Shown here: positions 42,605 to 54,535 of the stretch, one piece after another
Position numbering within the stretch: position 1 is the first letter of the stretch
Layout: every line of letters begins with the position of its first letter
Assembly: GCF_030035675.1 (NCBI RefSeq)
Contig: NC_084499.1
Location: 16,564,239-16,628,238 of the forward strand
Direction: 5' to 3'
Source of the DNA: Rhineura floridana
Taxonomy: Eukaryota; Chordata; Lepidosauria; Squamata; Rhineuridae
Length of the DNA stretch: 64,000 bases
Position numbers and translations under genes: made by a program
The notes under the pieces: generated by a model
What the model was told of the DNA's origin: nothing
The model's input: only the letters and a program-made list of their open reading frames with translations
The model's database searches: none

Positions 42605-43020
42605 TTTAACACGTAGCCAATGGACATTTAAAGCACATGACTTCCCCCAAAGAATCCTGGGAACTGTGGTTTCCCCCTCACAGAGCCACAAATTCCCAGC
42701 ACCCTTAACAAACTACAAGTCCCATGATTCTTGGGTACAGTTATGTGCTTTAAATGCATGGTGTGGACCATAGTTGTCTCGGCTGCCATTGGCTCTCGCT
42801 CCACCTACTGTTGGGTTCCCTGCCTTCTGCCCCACCAGTCCCAATGGGCACCAGCCACTTCCGGTTGCCAACTTTTCAACCTTCCTCTGCTATCATGCCT
42901 TGAACAGCTGCCCAATGCATAAACATCTGAGATGCAACATGCTCCTGGCTCTGATTTTTGCCCCTTGAGCTGGTGCTGAAGGCAGGGCGCAATGAGCAGA
43001 CTGCACTCCTGGTCAGTTGG
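42605..43020. mobile_element. Foldback repeat followed by TIR-bearing MITE
   Basis: 42605-42775 carries aatcctgggaactgtgg / caaactacaagtcccatga pairs. 42775-43020 carries ctgccattggctctcgctcc and ccccaccagtcccaatgggc, shared with 7037-7345. Confidence 0.6.
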
Positions 43021-43467
43021 CAACCCTACCGTTTGATGTTTCTCCTGGCCAGGAACCTAAACATCCTGCCCTCTAAACTTAGCAAGAAGGAGTGTAGGCT
43101 GGCAGAGGACCAAACCCTTCTCTTGTCTGAAGTTCCCTATATTTCTTTTTGCTCACCCCCTTCCACTGTTTCCAAGCTCAGCTTCTGCTCTCCTGGGGCG
43201 AGCAGCCAACAGAACCATTAATGATATCCATCACAGCACTTCAGAGGATTAGAGGTAGGAGGAGGCAATGCAAGCCCTTTGCAACCTGGGATGGGAATGG
43301 AAAGGCAAAGTTATACCTTCAACAGAACTGTCTCTGTAGAGGGGGAGAAGGGGAAAACTCAGGGCTGGGGGCTGAATCCAGCCCTCAGGACTCTCACCAG
43401 TTCACAGCTCCTCCCCAACCACACCCCCTAGGTGCCCCTAAAGAATAGGTGCCCCTTATATACTCCT

Positions 43468-43820
43468 AAGGAATAAGAGTGTCTAAGATACACCATGGAA
43501 CCCAGGTTTGAATCCCAACTCAGCCATGAAGCTCACTGGGTGATCTTGGGCCTGTCTCTCATCCTAACCTACCTTGCAGGGTTGTTGTGGGTTTTTAAAA
43601 AATGTTTTTAACTCTGTTTTGTTTTAATGTATTTTAAGATGTTTTTATGATGTTTTAAATTGTTTTTAGTGCTTTGTTTGCCGCCCTGGGCTCCTGCTGG
43701 GAGGAAGGGCGGGATATAAATTAAATAATGAATAAATAAAATGGAGAGGGAGGAAAACCACATAGGTCACCTTGCTCCTTGGAGGAAAAGTGGGATATAA
43801 ATTTAATAAATAAACGAAGG
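43468..43820 (+). repeat. Sauria-type SINE interrupted by an L2-like LINE tail
   Basis: Head and body (ggtttgaatcccaactcagc, gcagggttgttgtgg) stop at about 43592; an L2-like tail (gtttgccgccctgggctcct, gggaggaagggcgggatata) runs to about 43740; the SINE tail (ggaggaaaagtgggatataa) follows. Confidence 0.85.
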
Positions 43821-43859
43821 CTCTGTAGATATTGCTTGCAGCTATGTTAAGCTTGAAAG

Positions 43860-44625
43860 AGGCACTGTGCTTTGGTGTAGCACAGGGATAAAGCATCTCA
43901 GGCCCAGGGGCCTGCCTAGAGTGCACCCCTGAACTTTGATCATGCCTCTTGCTTGTCTGGAGGAGTATGTGAGTATGTGTAGAAATTAACTTCCTGTACA
44001 AAAATAAAATACATATTCATTGCCCTGCCTATTTGCACCCCCAGAAGGCTGCTCAGAAGGGAATGTGGCTCTTGGGCTGAAAAACGTCCCGTCTCTGCCA
44101 TAGGGATTAACACAGCTAGAGGAAGCCGTTTTATGCCTTTCGGGTCTTTTGAGGTTTAGCAACTCAGCTCAGGTTTAGCAAATCCTATTTTATTTTCTTA
44201 ATCTTGGGAGGCTCACTCTGCTTTGGTCTAGCTGCAGCTCAGACCAGACTCGCGTAGCCTGAAAGAAAAGGAAAGGGGACGTTGCATAGCCCTAGCAAAG
44301 CTGACTTTAATTGCCAGCAACATTAAGAAAACTCCCAATGAAATTAAGAGGAGATAATGGGTACTCGATGCCAGTGCTGTTTTGATGGATCTCCTCAAGG
44401 ATATATTAAGACAAGAGGACGCGGAAATCATTTTAAAATGCAATGACTGCAGCAAAAATTAATTGCATAACCTCGGAGGCAACAGAAAGAAATCAACAAG
44501 CTGAAGGTGGTTAAACATTAATAAAAAAATTGGAATACTTCACATTGACACGTTTGGTTATTAGAAATGGTAGAAGAGGATTGCTAAATAAGTTCAAATA
44601 ATGGGGTAAATTCATTATTTTAGGC
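43860..44625. other. Intergenic, no gene recognised
   Basis: Non-coding; no supported feature. Confidence 0.45.
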
Positions 44626-44629
44626 AGGG

Positions 44630-44765
44630 GTGGGCAACTAGCAGCCCTTCAGGTGTTTCTGGACTACAGCTCCCATCAGCCCCAGCTGGCATGACCAATG
44701 GTCAGCGTCAGGGACGATGGCAGCTATAGCCCAAAACATATGGCGGGCACCACATGAGCTGCCCA
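44630..44765. mobile_element. Foldback hAT-like MITE
   Basis: caggggtgggcaactagcag start, gactacagctcccatcagcc and gatggcagctatagcccaaa inner pair. Confidence 0.75.
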
Positions 44766-45494
44766 TGCTCTAGACTATATAAGCTAAAAGCGGCGAGGGA
44801 CCATATTAGTATCCTGAAAAGAAAGTGTGTTTGGGTATATGTTTAAATTTAAACAAGTTTCTGGTCCTCATGAAGATGGGATTAAAGCCACAAAGCCTGG
44901 TGAAACCTCATGAAGTGGCCAACAGGATTTCCAGTGGCTGAGGCTGGAGGTTTGCAGTGTCTTGTATCACTCCTCAATCCTTTCCAGAAACAGAATTATA
45001 TAAAGCTAGCAGGGACTGCAACAAAATGTGAAGTGCTGCTGTTCAGGATCCAGGGCACTCCATTCCATTCCCCTCTCCCGCCCCACGAGTCAGTCAACAT
45101 TCTGTGGCCAATGAGGATGCTCAGTCCTCACTGGCGGTTCCCCTCCTTTATGTCTCCTCCCCCATCTAAAGATTCTTTGCATTTCTGCACATTTCATGCC
45201 TGCCTCTATGCCTCCCTCTCGTGTGTGGATGGTGCCATTTTGGCTAAATACCCAGTGGCACTCACCCCGAGCGTCGGAAATAGAAGGCATGATGATAAGC
45301 AAGTTCACAGGTTGTGCAATTGACAAATTGCAACATTTCTCCTTTCCTTTGGCTCAGAATTTGGGGGAACTTGATTCAGATTTTTCTTTTTAAAATTTTG
45401 TGTTATATTTCTATCCCATCTGTTTTTGATAAGAATTCAAAATGGAGTGCAGAGGGTGCCCAGAATGTCCTCCATCTAGGCAGTGACTAGACCA

Positions 45495-45630
45495 GGTGTG
45501 GGGACGCTTTGGCCCTCCAGGAGTTTCTGGACTACAACTCCCATCAGCCCCTGCAAGCATGCACTGGCAATGGCCAGGGATGATGGGAGTTGTAGTTCAG
45601 CAACATCTGCAGGTTCTCTACATCTGCTGT
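45495..45630. mobile_element. Foldback hAT-like MITE
   Basis: caggtgtggggacgctttgg start, ggactacaactcccatcagc / gatgggagttgtagttcagc pair. 44770-45490 before it has no recognised feature. Confidence 0.75.
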
Positions 45631-45744
45631 ACTGAGTGTCCTACTGGAAATTAAAATAAATACACCTGCACCCTATTTGCTCTTAACTTTTGGAGGGACC
45701 TGTGCAATGAGAGATGAAGTTCAGAACCGATCATTTGTTTTGAG

Positions 45745-46115
45745 CATTTCAACATTTATCAGAATTTATATACCACTTGATTGTAACAAAACCTAAGCGG
45801 TTTATAAGAAATATCAAAATTATCAATAAAAACAAGGAATTAGAAATATTTAAAAGATAATTAAAATCAGCAGTAAACTAAAAAGAGATTGAAAGACATC
45901 AACATCTACCTGTCTGGACAGGCTTGCCTAAACAAAAATGTTTTAAGCAGGTATTCATTGTATTGAAAAGAATACAATGAAGGCACCTGCCTGATGTCAA
46001 TAGGCAAGGAGTTCCAAAGTGTAGGTGCTGCCACACCAAAAGAACTTCTTACAAGTTTGGAACGAATATTATGTGGCGCTTGTAACAGTGCCATTTGCAC
46101 AGATCAAAGTGGTCA
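45745..46115 (-). mobile_element. L2-like LINE 3' end
   Basis: Minus-strand remnant VRSSFGVAAPTLWNSLPIDI then RQVPSLYSFQYNEYLLKTFL, and the atttatataccacttgattg 3' UTR. A fragment of tRNA-type SINE follows to 46220. Confidence 0.75.
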
Positions 46116-46799
46116 AGTGGGCACATATGGGGTGACATGATTCCCCAGTTCTCTCCCAGCCCTACCTAGAGTTCCTGGGGAATGAACCTTCTGCATGCAC
46201 AGCGGATACTACAGCTGTTGCAAAAAAAAAACTGATTTATTTTGCAGGCCTAAAGAAGTTAAGCACAGGCCAAGGAGCTTGCACCATCCACTCTTGAAAT
46301 CGGTCCAAGAATATTCTGTACCATATATGCAATGAATATTTTAAATTGTAAACTGCCGTTGAGTGCCTTGACAGAATGGTGGTATAAAAAATGTACTCGC
46401 TACCATGTCCGTATTGGCACTTCCGTGCTGCTTTATTGCTGGAGAGAATCTAATCTTCCTGGTCGACGAGTGGAATGACAGAACAAAAAAAAGGGTTATG
46501 TGAAGCCGAAACTGGACGTCTTCAAATGTCGAAATCATGCCGCTGGGAAGATGGTGCGTGGTGCGTTTTCACAGAGAGTATGGTACTTCAGAGATGATCA
46601 GTGTGTAGGCAATGGGGAGATGGAATTCAAATGTGACATTTCCCCCCACCCTCCAAGAAACAGATGGAGGAACTGGGACGCTGTCGTTGCCTCGCAGAAA
46701 GTCTCAGAACATGGATAGATTTTGCTTGTGCTTCCATTGGCTGTATCTGAGGGTAGAAAAACTTCCCACCAGGGCGAGCTGGCTGGTACCCTGCAGAAG

Positions 46800-47615
46800 C
46801 AAAATTCAAAGGGATCTTGATAGTCTGGAGCATTGGGCAGAAAACAGAATTAAATTGAACAGGGATAAATGCAAAGTTCTACACCTAGGAAAAAGAAACC
46901 AAATGCACAGTTATAAAATTGGGGATACTTGGCTCAGCAATACTACATGCGAGAAGGAGCTTGGGATTGTTGTTGATCACAACCTGATTGAGCCAACAGT
47001 GCGATGTGGCTGCAAATAAAGGCAGATGCTATTTTAGGCTGCATTAACAGAAGTATAGTTTCCAAATCCAGTGGCATTTTTGTTCCCCTCTGTTGGGCAC
47101 TGGTTAGGCCTCATCTTGAGTACTGCATCCAGTACTGGACACAGCCGTTTGAGAAGGATGCAGACAAACTGGAACAGGTTCAGAGGAGGGCAACAAGGAT
47201 GATCAGGGGACTGAAAACAAAGCCCTATGAGGAGAGACCGGAAGAACTGGGCATGGTTAGTCTTGAGAAGAGTTAGGGGAGATATGACAGCACTCTCCAA
47301 GTACATGAAAGGTTGCCACACAGAAGAGGGCCAGGATGTCTTCTTGACTGTCCCAGAATGCAGGACACAGAATAATGGGTTCAAGTTACAGGAAGACAGA
47401 TTTCAGCTGAACATCTGGAAAAATTTCCTAACTGTTAGAGCAGTATAATGGAACCAATGACCGAGGGAGGTGGTGGGCTCTCCACCACTGGAGATGTCCA
47501 AGAGGCAACTGGACAGCCACCTGTCGGGTCTGCTTTAAGCTGGGTTCCTGCATTGAGCAGGGGGTTGGACTCGATGGCCTTATAGGCCCCTTCCAACTCT
47601 ATTATAATGGTATGA
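46800..47615 (+). mobile_element. CR1 LINE 3' end, longest copy
   Basis: Successive coding remnants DLDSLEHWAENRIKLNRDKC, CKVLHLGKRNQMHSY, WALVRPHLEYCIQYW and RRATRMIRGLKTKPYEERPE are in the order of the CR1 reverse-transcriptase C-terminus, then the CR1 3' UTR ending near ccttccaactctattata. Several frame breaks; inactive. Confidence 0.92.
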
Positions 47616-47619
47616 ATTT

Positions 47620-47940
47620 CCTCCCAAAGGGGGCTGATCAGGCAGCAAGACCTGTTGAACATTTTAGCACCAGGAAGACATTTGTATTTGCCTGTGTTGT
47701 CTTCATTTGCTGCTGCGGTTCCACTTTATGTGCTTCTCTCTCTATACCATGCTGTATCTTACATTAAGCGGGGATGAAGGCTGGTTATATGTAAAATATA
47801 TCTTTGCGCTGAAGCCCCAGCTGGATACGAGTCTACTGTCATCTGGTTCACAATGACCACCACATAGAGAAGCACGTCTCTTGGGCAGCGGACTGCCACG
47901 GGAAACTCAAGGAACTCCCCTGCCCCGCAGCCTCAAAAGG
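47620..47940. other. Intergenic, no feature
   Basis: Nothing recognised. Confidence 0.45.
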
Positions 47941-47944
47941 AAAG

Positions 47945-48157
47945 GGGGTCAGTGTGATGTGGAAGTTAGAGCACTGGATTTAAACTGGGGAAAGGCAAGT
48001 TCAATTTCCTGCTCAGCTACAATACTCACTGGGCAGTTTTGGGCCAGTCACCTTCACTCAGAACTAGCTTATCTCCCAGGATGGCTGTGGGGATGGGGAA
48101 AGAACCATGTACAGTGTCTTGAAGTCTTTGAAGGTGGAATAGAAATATGAATAGATT
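47945..48157 (+). repeat. Sauria-type tRNA SINE (diverged)
   Basis: gtcagtgtgatgtggaagtt start, body ttttgggccagtcacct, tail gaaggtggaatagaaatatg. Confidence 0.8.
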
Positions 48158-48308
48158 AGAAGGCTGTCCTTCTGCAAAGGGCTGGCCCAGGACATTTTGG
48201 TGCCTGTGCCCCCCCCCCCTGCAAAAAAGAGTCCCTCTCCATTCATTTGCACTAATGATGATGGGACATAGCCCTCTCTGATGTTTCTCCTATGTCATCC
48301 CAACGGAC

Positions 48309-48490
48309 AGGAGCCGTGTGCTTGCAGCTCAGTAGCAGAGCACTTGCTTTGCATGCAGAAGTGCCCAGATACAATCCCTGGTGGCACTTGCAGGTAGGGC
48401 TGAGAGAGGCTCCCTGCCTAAAAAGCTGGAGAGCAGCTGCTGGTCAGTAGACAGATCAAGAGTCTGACACAGAATAAGGGAGTTTCCTAC
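48309..48490 (+). repeat. tRNA-derived SINE
   Basis: ttgcagctcagtagcagagc start, gatacaatccctgg box B, caagagtctgacacagaata end. Confidence 0.85.
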
Positions 48491-48499
48491 TTTCTCAAG

Positions 48500-50215
48500 C
48501 AGCTTGTGCTCCTTTCTACAGAGCTTGTGCAAGAGAATATCCCCTGGAATGCGACACCCTCAATGGGTCCGATCCATCTCTAAAGCTACTACTCTTAATC
48601 CCCCCCCGCCAATATATCGCAGCACAGAGGGCTCCCCCACAACATGCCACATCAGCCCAGGCGCAAGGGTGCAGAGAAACACACGAATGAATTTTGTTCA
48701 AGAGCACAAAAGAGGTTTGGTTGCTGGGTTTTTATTTTTTAAAAAACATCTGGAGGACGGGGAGAGAGAGAGCCCAATGCTGTCAGATGGAACAAAGTTA
48801 TCCGGACGGTCCGGAGGCAACAGTGCCTTCTGTGTGTGTTTGCCAAAGTGGAAATGACGCACCTGCCAGGCAGGCCGAGGCCTTGTGCATGGAGCGTTAG
48901 ACAGGCACATGCGGGGGAAAGGTCCCCTCCTCATTTACCAGCCCTGCTGTGGAAAGCAGGCCTTGCAAAAGTATGTCAACCAGCGGTGGTGTTGGCTCCG
49001 TAAGGAGCGCTGCCTCCGCTGCTGGGCGAGTCGGCTCCCAGCAGATGGCTTCGTTTTCACACCGTGTGTGTCGGATGCAAGCGAGGAACATCCCGACGCA
49101 TTTGCATGTTAACGTTCAGGCTTCTTGCTAATTACCACAGAACCGTTGCAGATGCTGGTGCAAGAACTATATAAAACAGGGGGAGAGGAGTCATTAAAGA
49201 CTCCCCCCTCTCTTTTACAACACACACACACACACACACACTCTTCCCCCTCTGCTGGCGCCCTTTTGTTCATAGAACAAGCAGAAAAATACTCTGTTAA
49301 CTCCACAGCCAGCTTGCAGGAATCCAGCGCTGCCCCGGAGGGGTTTGGGACAAGCTGCTGACGAAAGGTTTCTGCAGAGTTGCATCCAAGGGAGAGAGAG
49401 TTCAGCCAGAAGCGGTAGCCCCTTTTCTCTTGCTACCCAGCTGGGTTTAGGAAGGACAGACAGAAAAAACCCCGATAAACCGCTGCCTTTCTCAAACCGC
49501 GGAAGCTTTGTAATGGCAAAGGGAGGAAGCTTTGCGATGAACAGCAAAGGCCCAGCTAGGCTGTGGGAGTGTGTCCCTCCCCCAGGCAAGCCACTCAGCT
49601 CAGCTCTGCCCTGCTGCTTCCTTGGCTGTCGAGGCTGGCCTGCTTCCTTTGCCGGAGTTCTTGGTCCTGCTGGGAGCAAGAAGAAGACAACAAGGTGTTC
49701 ATTTAGGCAGGGTTGGCAGCAGGCCCCATAAAGCCACTGCCAAAAGCTTTGCCCTCCAGGCCCATGCTTAGATGCAAGGTGGAGAACGAGTGGCGCTTCC
49801 GTGACTGCACTGTGCGCCATTCAGCCCTGTAAGGCTATAACAGCAGAACCCTGCTGGATCAACCCACCCTGCGCCAAAGCCGTGTGTGCCAGAAGTGTGG
49901 GCCTGGGTTGCCCTGGGCCCACTGTCTGTTCTTGCCTGGCAAGTGGCTCCTGGTGAAGGGCCAGAGTGATCCAGTCCTCCTTTGGCAGCCCCATTGAGTT
50001 TCTGTGCTGAGGAGGGAGGGAGAGAAGCCCCCCCCCGCACAGTATGGAATTCAAGCAGAGAGAGAGAAAGTGTGTGTGGGTGGGTGGCAGAGAGAGTGTG
50101 AGAGAGGGAGGAGTTGCTTCGCCTGCTTTTGCCTCTAGCCCCGCCCACCACAGGTATGCTGCCCCTGGCAGACGATGGCCCTCAGTTTAAGGCGTCTTCC
50201 CAACCCCAATCTAAG
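48500..50215. other. Unique region, candidate location of PNPLA7 3' end
   Basis: Least repetitive part of the intergenic block. It holds a (CA)n run (49220-49242) and a 201-codon minus-strand frame (49215-49820) with no recognised domain. It was searched by eye for the PNPLA7 terminal peptide (human: EDESSLRHRHPSLAFPK as I recall) without a convincing match. Confidence 0.4.
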
Positions 50216-50219
50216 TCCA

Positions 50220-50625
50220 CATTCTGGTGGTTCTAGCTGTCGGACCAACCCGTATTCAGCGGCATACTCTTTCTGAATGTGACGGATGGCTGCTTGTTCA
50301 ACCGATCCTCTACAAATTTGTCTAATCCTCTTAAAAGTCATCTAAGCCAGCAGTCATCATCTTGTGCTAGTGAGTGCCACCAATTGATGATGCACTGGGT
50401 TTGTGTTTCAAACTGGGCTATCCCAGATCCACTGCCCATCAATTTCACTGGGTGGCAAAATAATTTTTTTGGGGGTGGAGATTTCTATTTATTTCCACTT
50501 CCTCTGCATCTTGCATAATTTTTATCTACTCTGTCATGTTTCCCATCAGTTATCTTTTCCCAAGATTTTAAAAGAACAAAACTTCCTTTAACTTTTCTTT
50601 GTCGAGAAGGTGCTCCAACCAGCAC
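50220..50625 (+). repeat. Family A repeat
   Basis: aaatttgtctaatcctctt, gccagcagtcatcatcttgt and a following T-rich UTR-like part. 50626-51090 has nothing recognised. Confidence 0.55.
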
Positions 50626-51090
50626 ACAATAGATTTCCTTTTTTTAAAAAAGAAACAACCACAGGTGCACACAAGTTTCTAGCCCTTGTGCTTGCAAAGG
50701 TAACCTAAACAACATCTCACTAGCCCCTGCTCCTTTTAGCTTTGGAGATATGTATATGTGGGCCTCTGGAGATTTTCACTAGATGCAGCTCACAGACTTG
50801 TGAGTCTGTCTTCATGGCTCTAAGTGTTACAAAGTAGAGGCGCTAGAACAGAAGGCTACCATTTCTGGCTCTTGGAACATGTAAAGTTATGAGATTGTCC
50901 CTGAACACATGCAGAGTACTTTTCTCCTTGCAACCGAGTAGCCAAGGGATGGCTTCCACTTGAGTAATGAGGCCCAAGGCCTCTTTTTTTCAGGCTAAGC
51001 TCTGCTCCCTTCCAATGCATCCCTCTTCTGTTGGTCCCACTGCCGTGTGGGCAGAAACCGGCGCCCCGAAGGGCCGAGGGGAGCTCTTAC

Positions 51091-51194
51091 GGAGTCTGAG
51101 TCATCTTCCATCTGGTTGCTCAGGAAATTGACGTAGTCGTCCTTCTGACTGCCAAGAACCTCCTCCTCGTACTCTGTCTGATAGTCGGACTCGT
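51091..51194 (-). CDS. PNPLA7: PNPLA7 exon, acidic C-terminal tail
   Basis: A 104-nt exon with acceptor ttactcag and donor gtaaga. It encodes DESDYQTEYEEEVLGSQKDD followed by YVNFLSNQMEDDSDS. In human PNPLA7 one further short exon follows as I recall. Here it was not recognised. If the donor at 51090 is not used, the frame stays open for 31 more codons and stops with TAG at 50995-50997. Confidence 0.92.
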
Positions 51195-51302
51195 CTGAGT
51201 AAGAGGCAGGAAAGGGAGAGAGACTCAGTTAGCCCCTTGCCCTCAAAAGAAAAAGAGCACCTTTCCAAGGGGCACCAGTGCAGCAAACACAAGGGAGACT
51301 TG

Positions 51303-51500
51303 TTGTTATGTGTCTTCAAGTTGACTACGATTTATGGCGACCCTATGAATCAGCGACCTCCAAGAGCATCTGTCATGAACCACCCTGTTCAGATCTTGTA
51401 AGTTCAGGTCTGTGGCTTCCTTGATGGAATCAACCCATCTCTTGTTTGGCCTTCCTCTTTTTCTACTCCCTTCTGTTTTTCCCAGCATTATTGTCTTTAC
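51303..51500 (-). mobile_element. RTE/BovB-like LINE 3' end
   Basis: Minus-strand frame MLGKTEGSRKRGRPNKRWVD then SIKEATDLNLQDLNRVVHDR, followed by a tail ending in cacataacaacaa. An L2-like plus-strand tail (51500-51607) abuts it. In the intron between the last two located PNPLA7 exons. Confidence 0.85.
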
Positions 51501-51700
51501 TTGTTGTGAACCGCCCAGAGAGCTTCGGCTATGGGGCAGTATATAAATTGAATTAATAAATATAGATTGAATTAATAAATATAAATTGAATTAATAAATA
51601 AATAAATTCTGGTGAAGACAGGGACAGACAAGGGAGACAGGAGGGTGCACTTTGCTTATTTGCACAGCTGCCATTCCCCACCCCCCAAACACACACTCAC

Positions 51701-51785
51701 CATCCACTACGGCAGCCTTGACTGGCTCAATTCTGGAGACTATTTCTGCCAGATCCGTGAAGGAGGTTGTGGGACAGGTCACCAC
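51701..51785 (-). CDS. PNPLA7: PNPLA7 exon ([14 protein letters not shown])
   Basis: An 85-nt exon with acceptor cttccag and donor gtgagtg. It encodes [20 protein letters not shown] then PVKAAVVD plus one base. [14 protein letters not shown] is shared by PNPLA6 and PNPLA7; the following PVKAAVVDD resembles human PNPLA7 PAKPAMVDD as I recall it. Confidence 0.94.
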
Positions 51786-51824
51786 CTGGAAGAGAAGGAA
51801 AAGAAGAACAAAAAGACGGGTAAG

Positions 51825-52320
51825 AGCCTGGCTGCTGGATCAGGCCCATCTAGTCCAGCATCCTGTTCTCACAAGGGCCAACCGGATGCCCATAATGGAA
51901 AGCCTGAAAAAGCAGGACCTGAGTGCAATAGCTGCCCCCTCCCCATACATGGTGATGTTGCTGCCGCCAAAGGCCTCCTCACCCGTTATCTGTTATTTAT
52001 TTATTCCATTTGTTTGCCGCTTGACCCGTAAGGAGCCTCACAAAGGGGCTTAACAAAATTTCAACGGCACAAAGCAAGACATAAAATCAGGGGAGGAAAG
52101 CAGCGTGTTACAATAAAGGCCATGTAACAACCTAAAAAGAACCAAAACCCTATCCACAGTAAAAACACACCATCAACAGACAGCAAAATCATTGTAATGT
52201 GTCAAATGCTTGGGAGAAGAGAGACTTTTTAACCTAGGATGTTAACGATGGTGCCAGGTGAACCTCGCTGGTGAGAGCGTTCCAGAAGCAGGGAGCCCCA
52301 GCTGAGAAGGCCCCCTCCCT
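51825..52320. repeat. Family A fragment and L2-like LINE 3' end
   Basis: 51825-51985 (ctagtccagcatcctgttctc) and 51985-52320 (minus; ggggcttaacaaaatttcaa, ggtgagagcgttccagaagc). 52550-52605 is half of a foldback MITE. All in a PNPLA7 intron. Confidence 0.6.
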
Positions 52321-53412
52321 TGCTGCAACCCTCTGAACTTCCTGCAGAGGGGGCACTCAGAGGAGGGCCTGAGATGAAAACACGTACACCCACAAACTCA
52401 ATCCCATGCTGGAAAATGAAGCCAACAGGAAGGATCAGTGCACCACAGGGGCTAAGAGTCCAAAAGTGTGTATCTGGGAGCTGGAATCTTGCATCTGCTA
52501 CAAGCTCACTAGGACGCTTTGGGCAAGACATATCCCGGCCGTGGTGGCAGGGGCTGATGGGAGTTGTAGTCCAAAACAGCCGGAGGGCACCGGGTTGGCG
52601 AAGGCTGCACTCCTGACTAAAACAAGGGCTGCCAAAGCAGAAACCGTGACACAGCTGCCCTGAGGGCTGAAACCAGCGGTGCCCCAAGGCGAGGAAGACA
52701 ACATCTGATCTATGGAGCCTTTATTAAATGCTGCCAGCCAAAGAGTCACTAGATCTTAAAAATAGTCACGGAGGGACCTCTGCTCGCCGGCACAGAGGGA
52801 TGTGCTATTCAGCAGTTCAGCAGAAGTCACTATGTTTTTGCTTCTACGGTGCAGAAAAAGACAGGAGATTAAGCAGATTCTCATCTTCCCAAGAATCTCA
52901 CTCAGCAACTCCCCCCCCTTTTTAAAGCAAGTTTCTAGATCTCATGGCTGTAAAGATAAGCCGAGAAGCATGGAGGGCAACATCCTGCAGATGTCTCAGA
53001 AGCGAGAGCACAGCTCAGTGAGTTTCCCACTGACTGGGGCTGAGGCTTTGGTGGCCTGTCTCGCCCCTCTCTCCCTCAGCCAATCATTCAGGAGAACCCA
53101 TGCAAAGTAATAAAAAGTATGCAAAGTTGCTCAGTTGGCTCTGGATCCACCTACTGCAGGGCTCCCTGCCTTCCGCCCTGCCAGTCCCAAATGGACACCA
53201 GCCTCCACCGCAGTCTGGGCTCGTCTCTCCAGAGGGAACAGAAGGCATACGTAGAAAAACTCCTACCCTTGGCAATAAAACCACTGCGAGGTTTGTGAAG
53301 AATTGTGGCAGGAGACCAATATATATAAAAAAGGACATCAAGGAAAGCCACGCTTGGGGAGTAGGGAAGAAGGTCTCTGCTCCAGCTGCCTCCCTCCCAC
53401 TGGGATACTCAC

Positions 53413-53523
53413 GCCTGGAAGTTTGGATTTACAGAGCTCCTGCCTGTCCTTCAGCATCTTGTCCAGGACACCACTCCGGCACCAGACGTTAAATACTGTC
53501 CGCCCGTGCTGGTAGCCCACTTC
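53413..53523 (-). CDS. PNPLA7: PNPLA7 exon ([11 protein letters not shown])
   Basis: A 111-nt, 37-codon exon with acceptor tttccag and donor gtgagta. It encodes [20 protein letters not shown] then [17 protein letters not shown]. The first half is conserved with human PNPLA7; the second half, beyond DKMLKD, is divergent as expected for the linker before the acidic tail. Confidence 0.93.
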
Positions 53524-53829
53524 CTGGAAAAAGAGAGGGGGACCGTCAGCCGCCGCAGCTGAGCTGGCTCTGTGCGCCACTGCCGGGGGAGGCAGAGCCC
53601 TTTGCCTTGTGTCTCTCTTGCTGAGACACGTTACGAAAAAGGGCTCTGCCAAAAGCGGTTGTCACGGCTCGTGCTGGGCAGGTGGGGGGGGGTTGTTCCT
53701 GAGCCCTTTGCTATGAGCCCCTTTTGCCTGTGTCTTTCTTTGCAGCAGCCCTTTGCCCGATCCAAAATATGCCTGTTTAAAAATCTATTTGCTGACCAGT
53801 ATCTCACTGGATGTTTCCCAGCTTCCTCT

Positions 53830-54005
53830 GGAGAAAGCTGGATTTATTTATTTAAAGAATTTTTATCCTTTTCTTCAGGGTGACTTAAAAGATCACGTTT
53901 AGAAAAGGTAGGCTTACAATCTTGAAAGACACGACACAAAAGGAAAATAGATTGGGAGGGAGGAGGAAATACGCAAGCTCAGGTACCAGTTCTTGGTTAC
54001 AGAAT
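53830..54005 (-). mobile_element. LINE-type 3' tail repeat
   Basis: Second copy of the family at 13955-14165 (atttatttatttaaagaatt, ttttatccttttcttcaggg). It ends about 90 bp before a PNPLA7 exon. Confidence 0.5.
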
Positions 54006-54095
54006 CCCACCGTCTTGCATTAAGCAAGCAATTTGAGGCCTCCAAGCCAATAACCAGACCCCCCATCACCTTCCCTTCCTCTGCCTCCAACGCAC

Positions 54096-54248
54096 ACAGA
54101 TTTCGTCGAACTTCCCAAAATCCAAGGTGCCATAACGGTCTATGGGTGGCCGGATGTACTCGCAGTAGTCGTTGTTCTTGACCATCTCCAGCTGCCGTAC
54201 GCAGCACACATAGGCAAGCCGGGTCTGGATCTCGGCCATGTTCAGCAC
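54096..54248 (-). CDS. PNPLA7: PNPLA7 exon ([21 protein letters not shown])
   Basis: A 153-nt, 51-codon exon with acceptor ttcggcag and donor gtgcgtt. It encodes [20 protein letters not shown], then [20 protein letters not shown] and [11 protein letters not shown]. The [16 protein letters not shown] wording is that of PNPLA7; PNPLA6 reads VPDMAEIQSRLAYVSC as I recall it. Codon boundaries fall exactly at both splice sites. Confidence 0.96.
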
Positions 54249-54349
54249 CTGCCGAAGGTGCAAAGTGTTATTAGCCTCCGTGGGGAAAATGAGCAGGTGT
54301 GACCATCTTGGCTGACTGACTGCTACAGCCTCCCACACAACCTTATGGC

Positions 54350-54535
54350 TTATGGGCTTCCCTTGGTGAATTCTGACTTTTATACTGTGTTTATGTATAT
54401 GGATATTATTTATGTATTTTGCTTTGTAAATTAATTTGATTTTTTTAATTGTACCTTGTGTATTCTATTGTAAACTGCTTTGAGATCTTTTAGATAGTAA
54501 GCAGTCTATAAATGGAAATAATAATAATAACCCTC
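54350..54535 (+). mobile_element. LINE 3' tail
   Basis: AT-rich UTR, gtaaactgctttgagat and (ata)n tail. A (GT)n run follows at 54645-54668. Confidence 0.55.

Noticed and set aside
48698-48934. Minus-strand RHFHFGKHTQKALLPPDRP as the PNPLA7 tail
   Set aside because: Only a loose likeness to the human RHRHPSLAFPK tail, with no convincing acceptor or stop context.
49215-49820. 201-codon minus-strand frame
   Set aside because: Ends in a (CA)n microsatellite read as Cys-Val; no recognisable peptide. It could overlap PNPLA7 3' UTR but there is no evidence.
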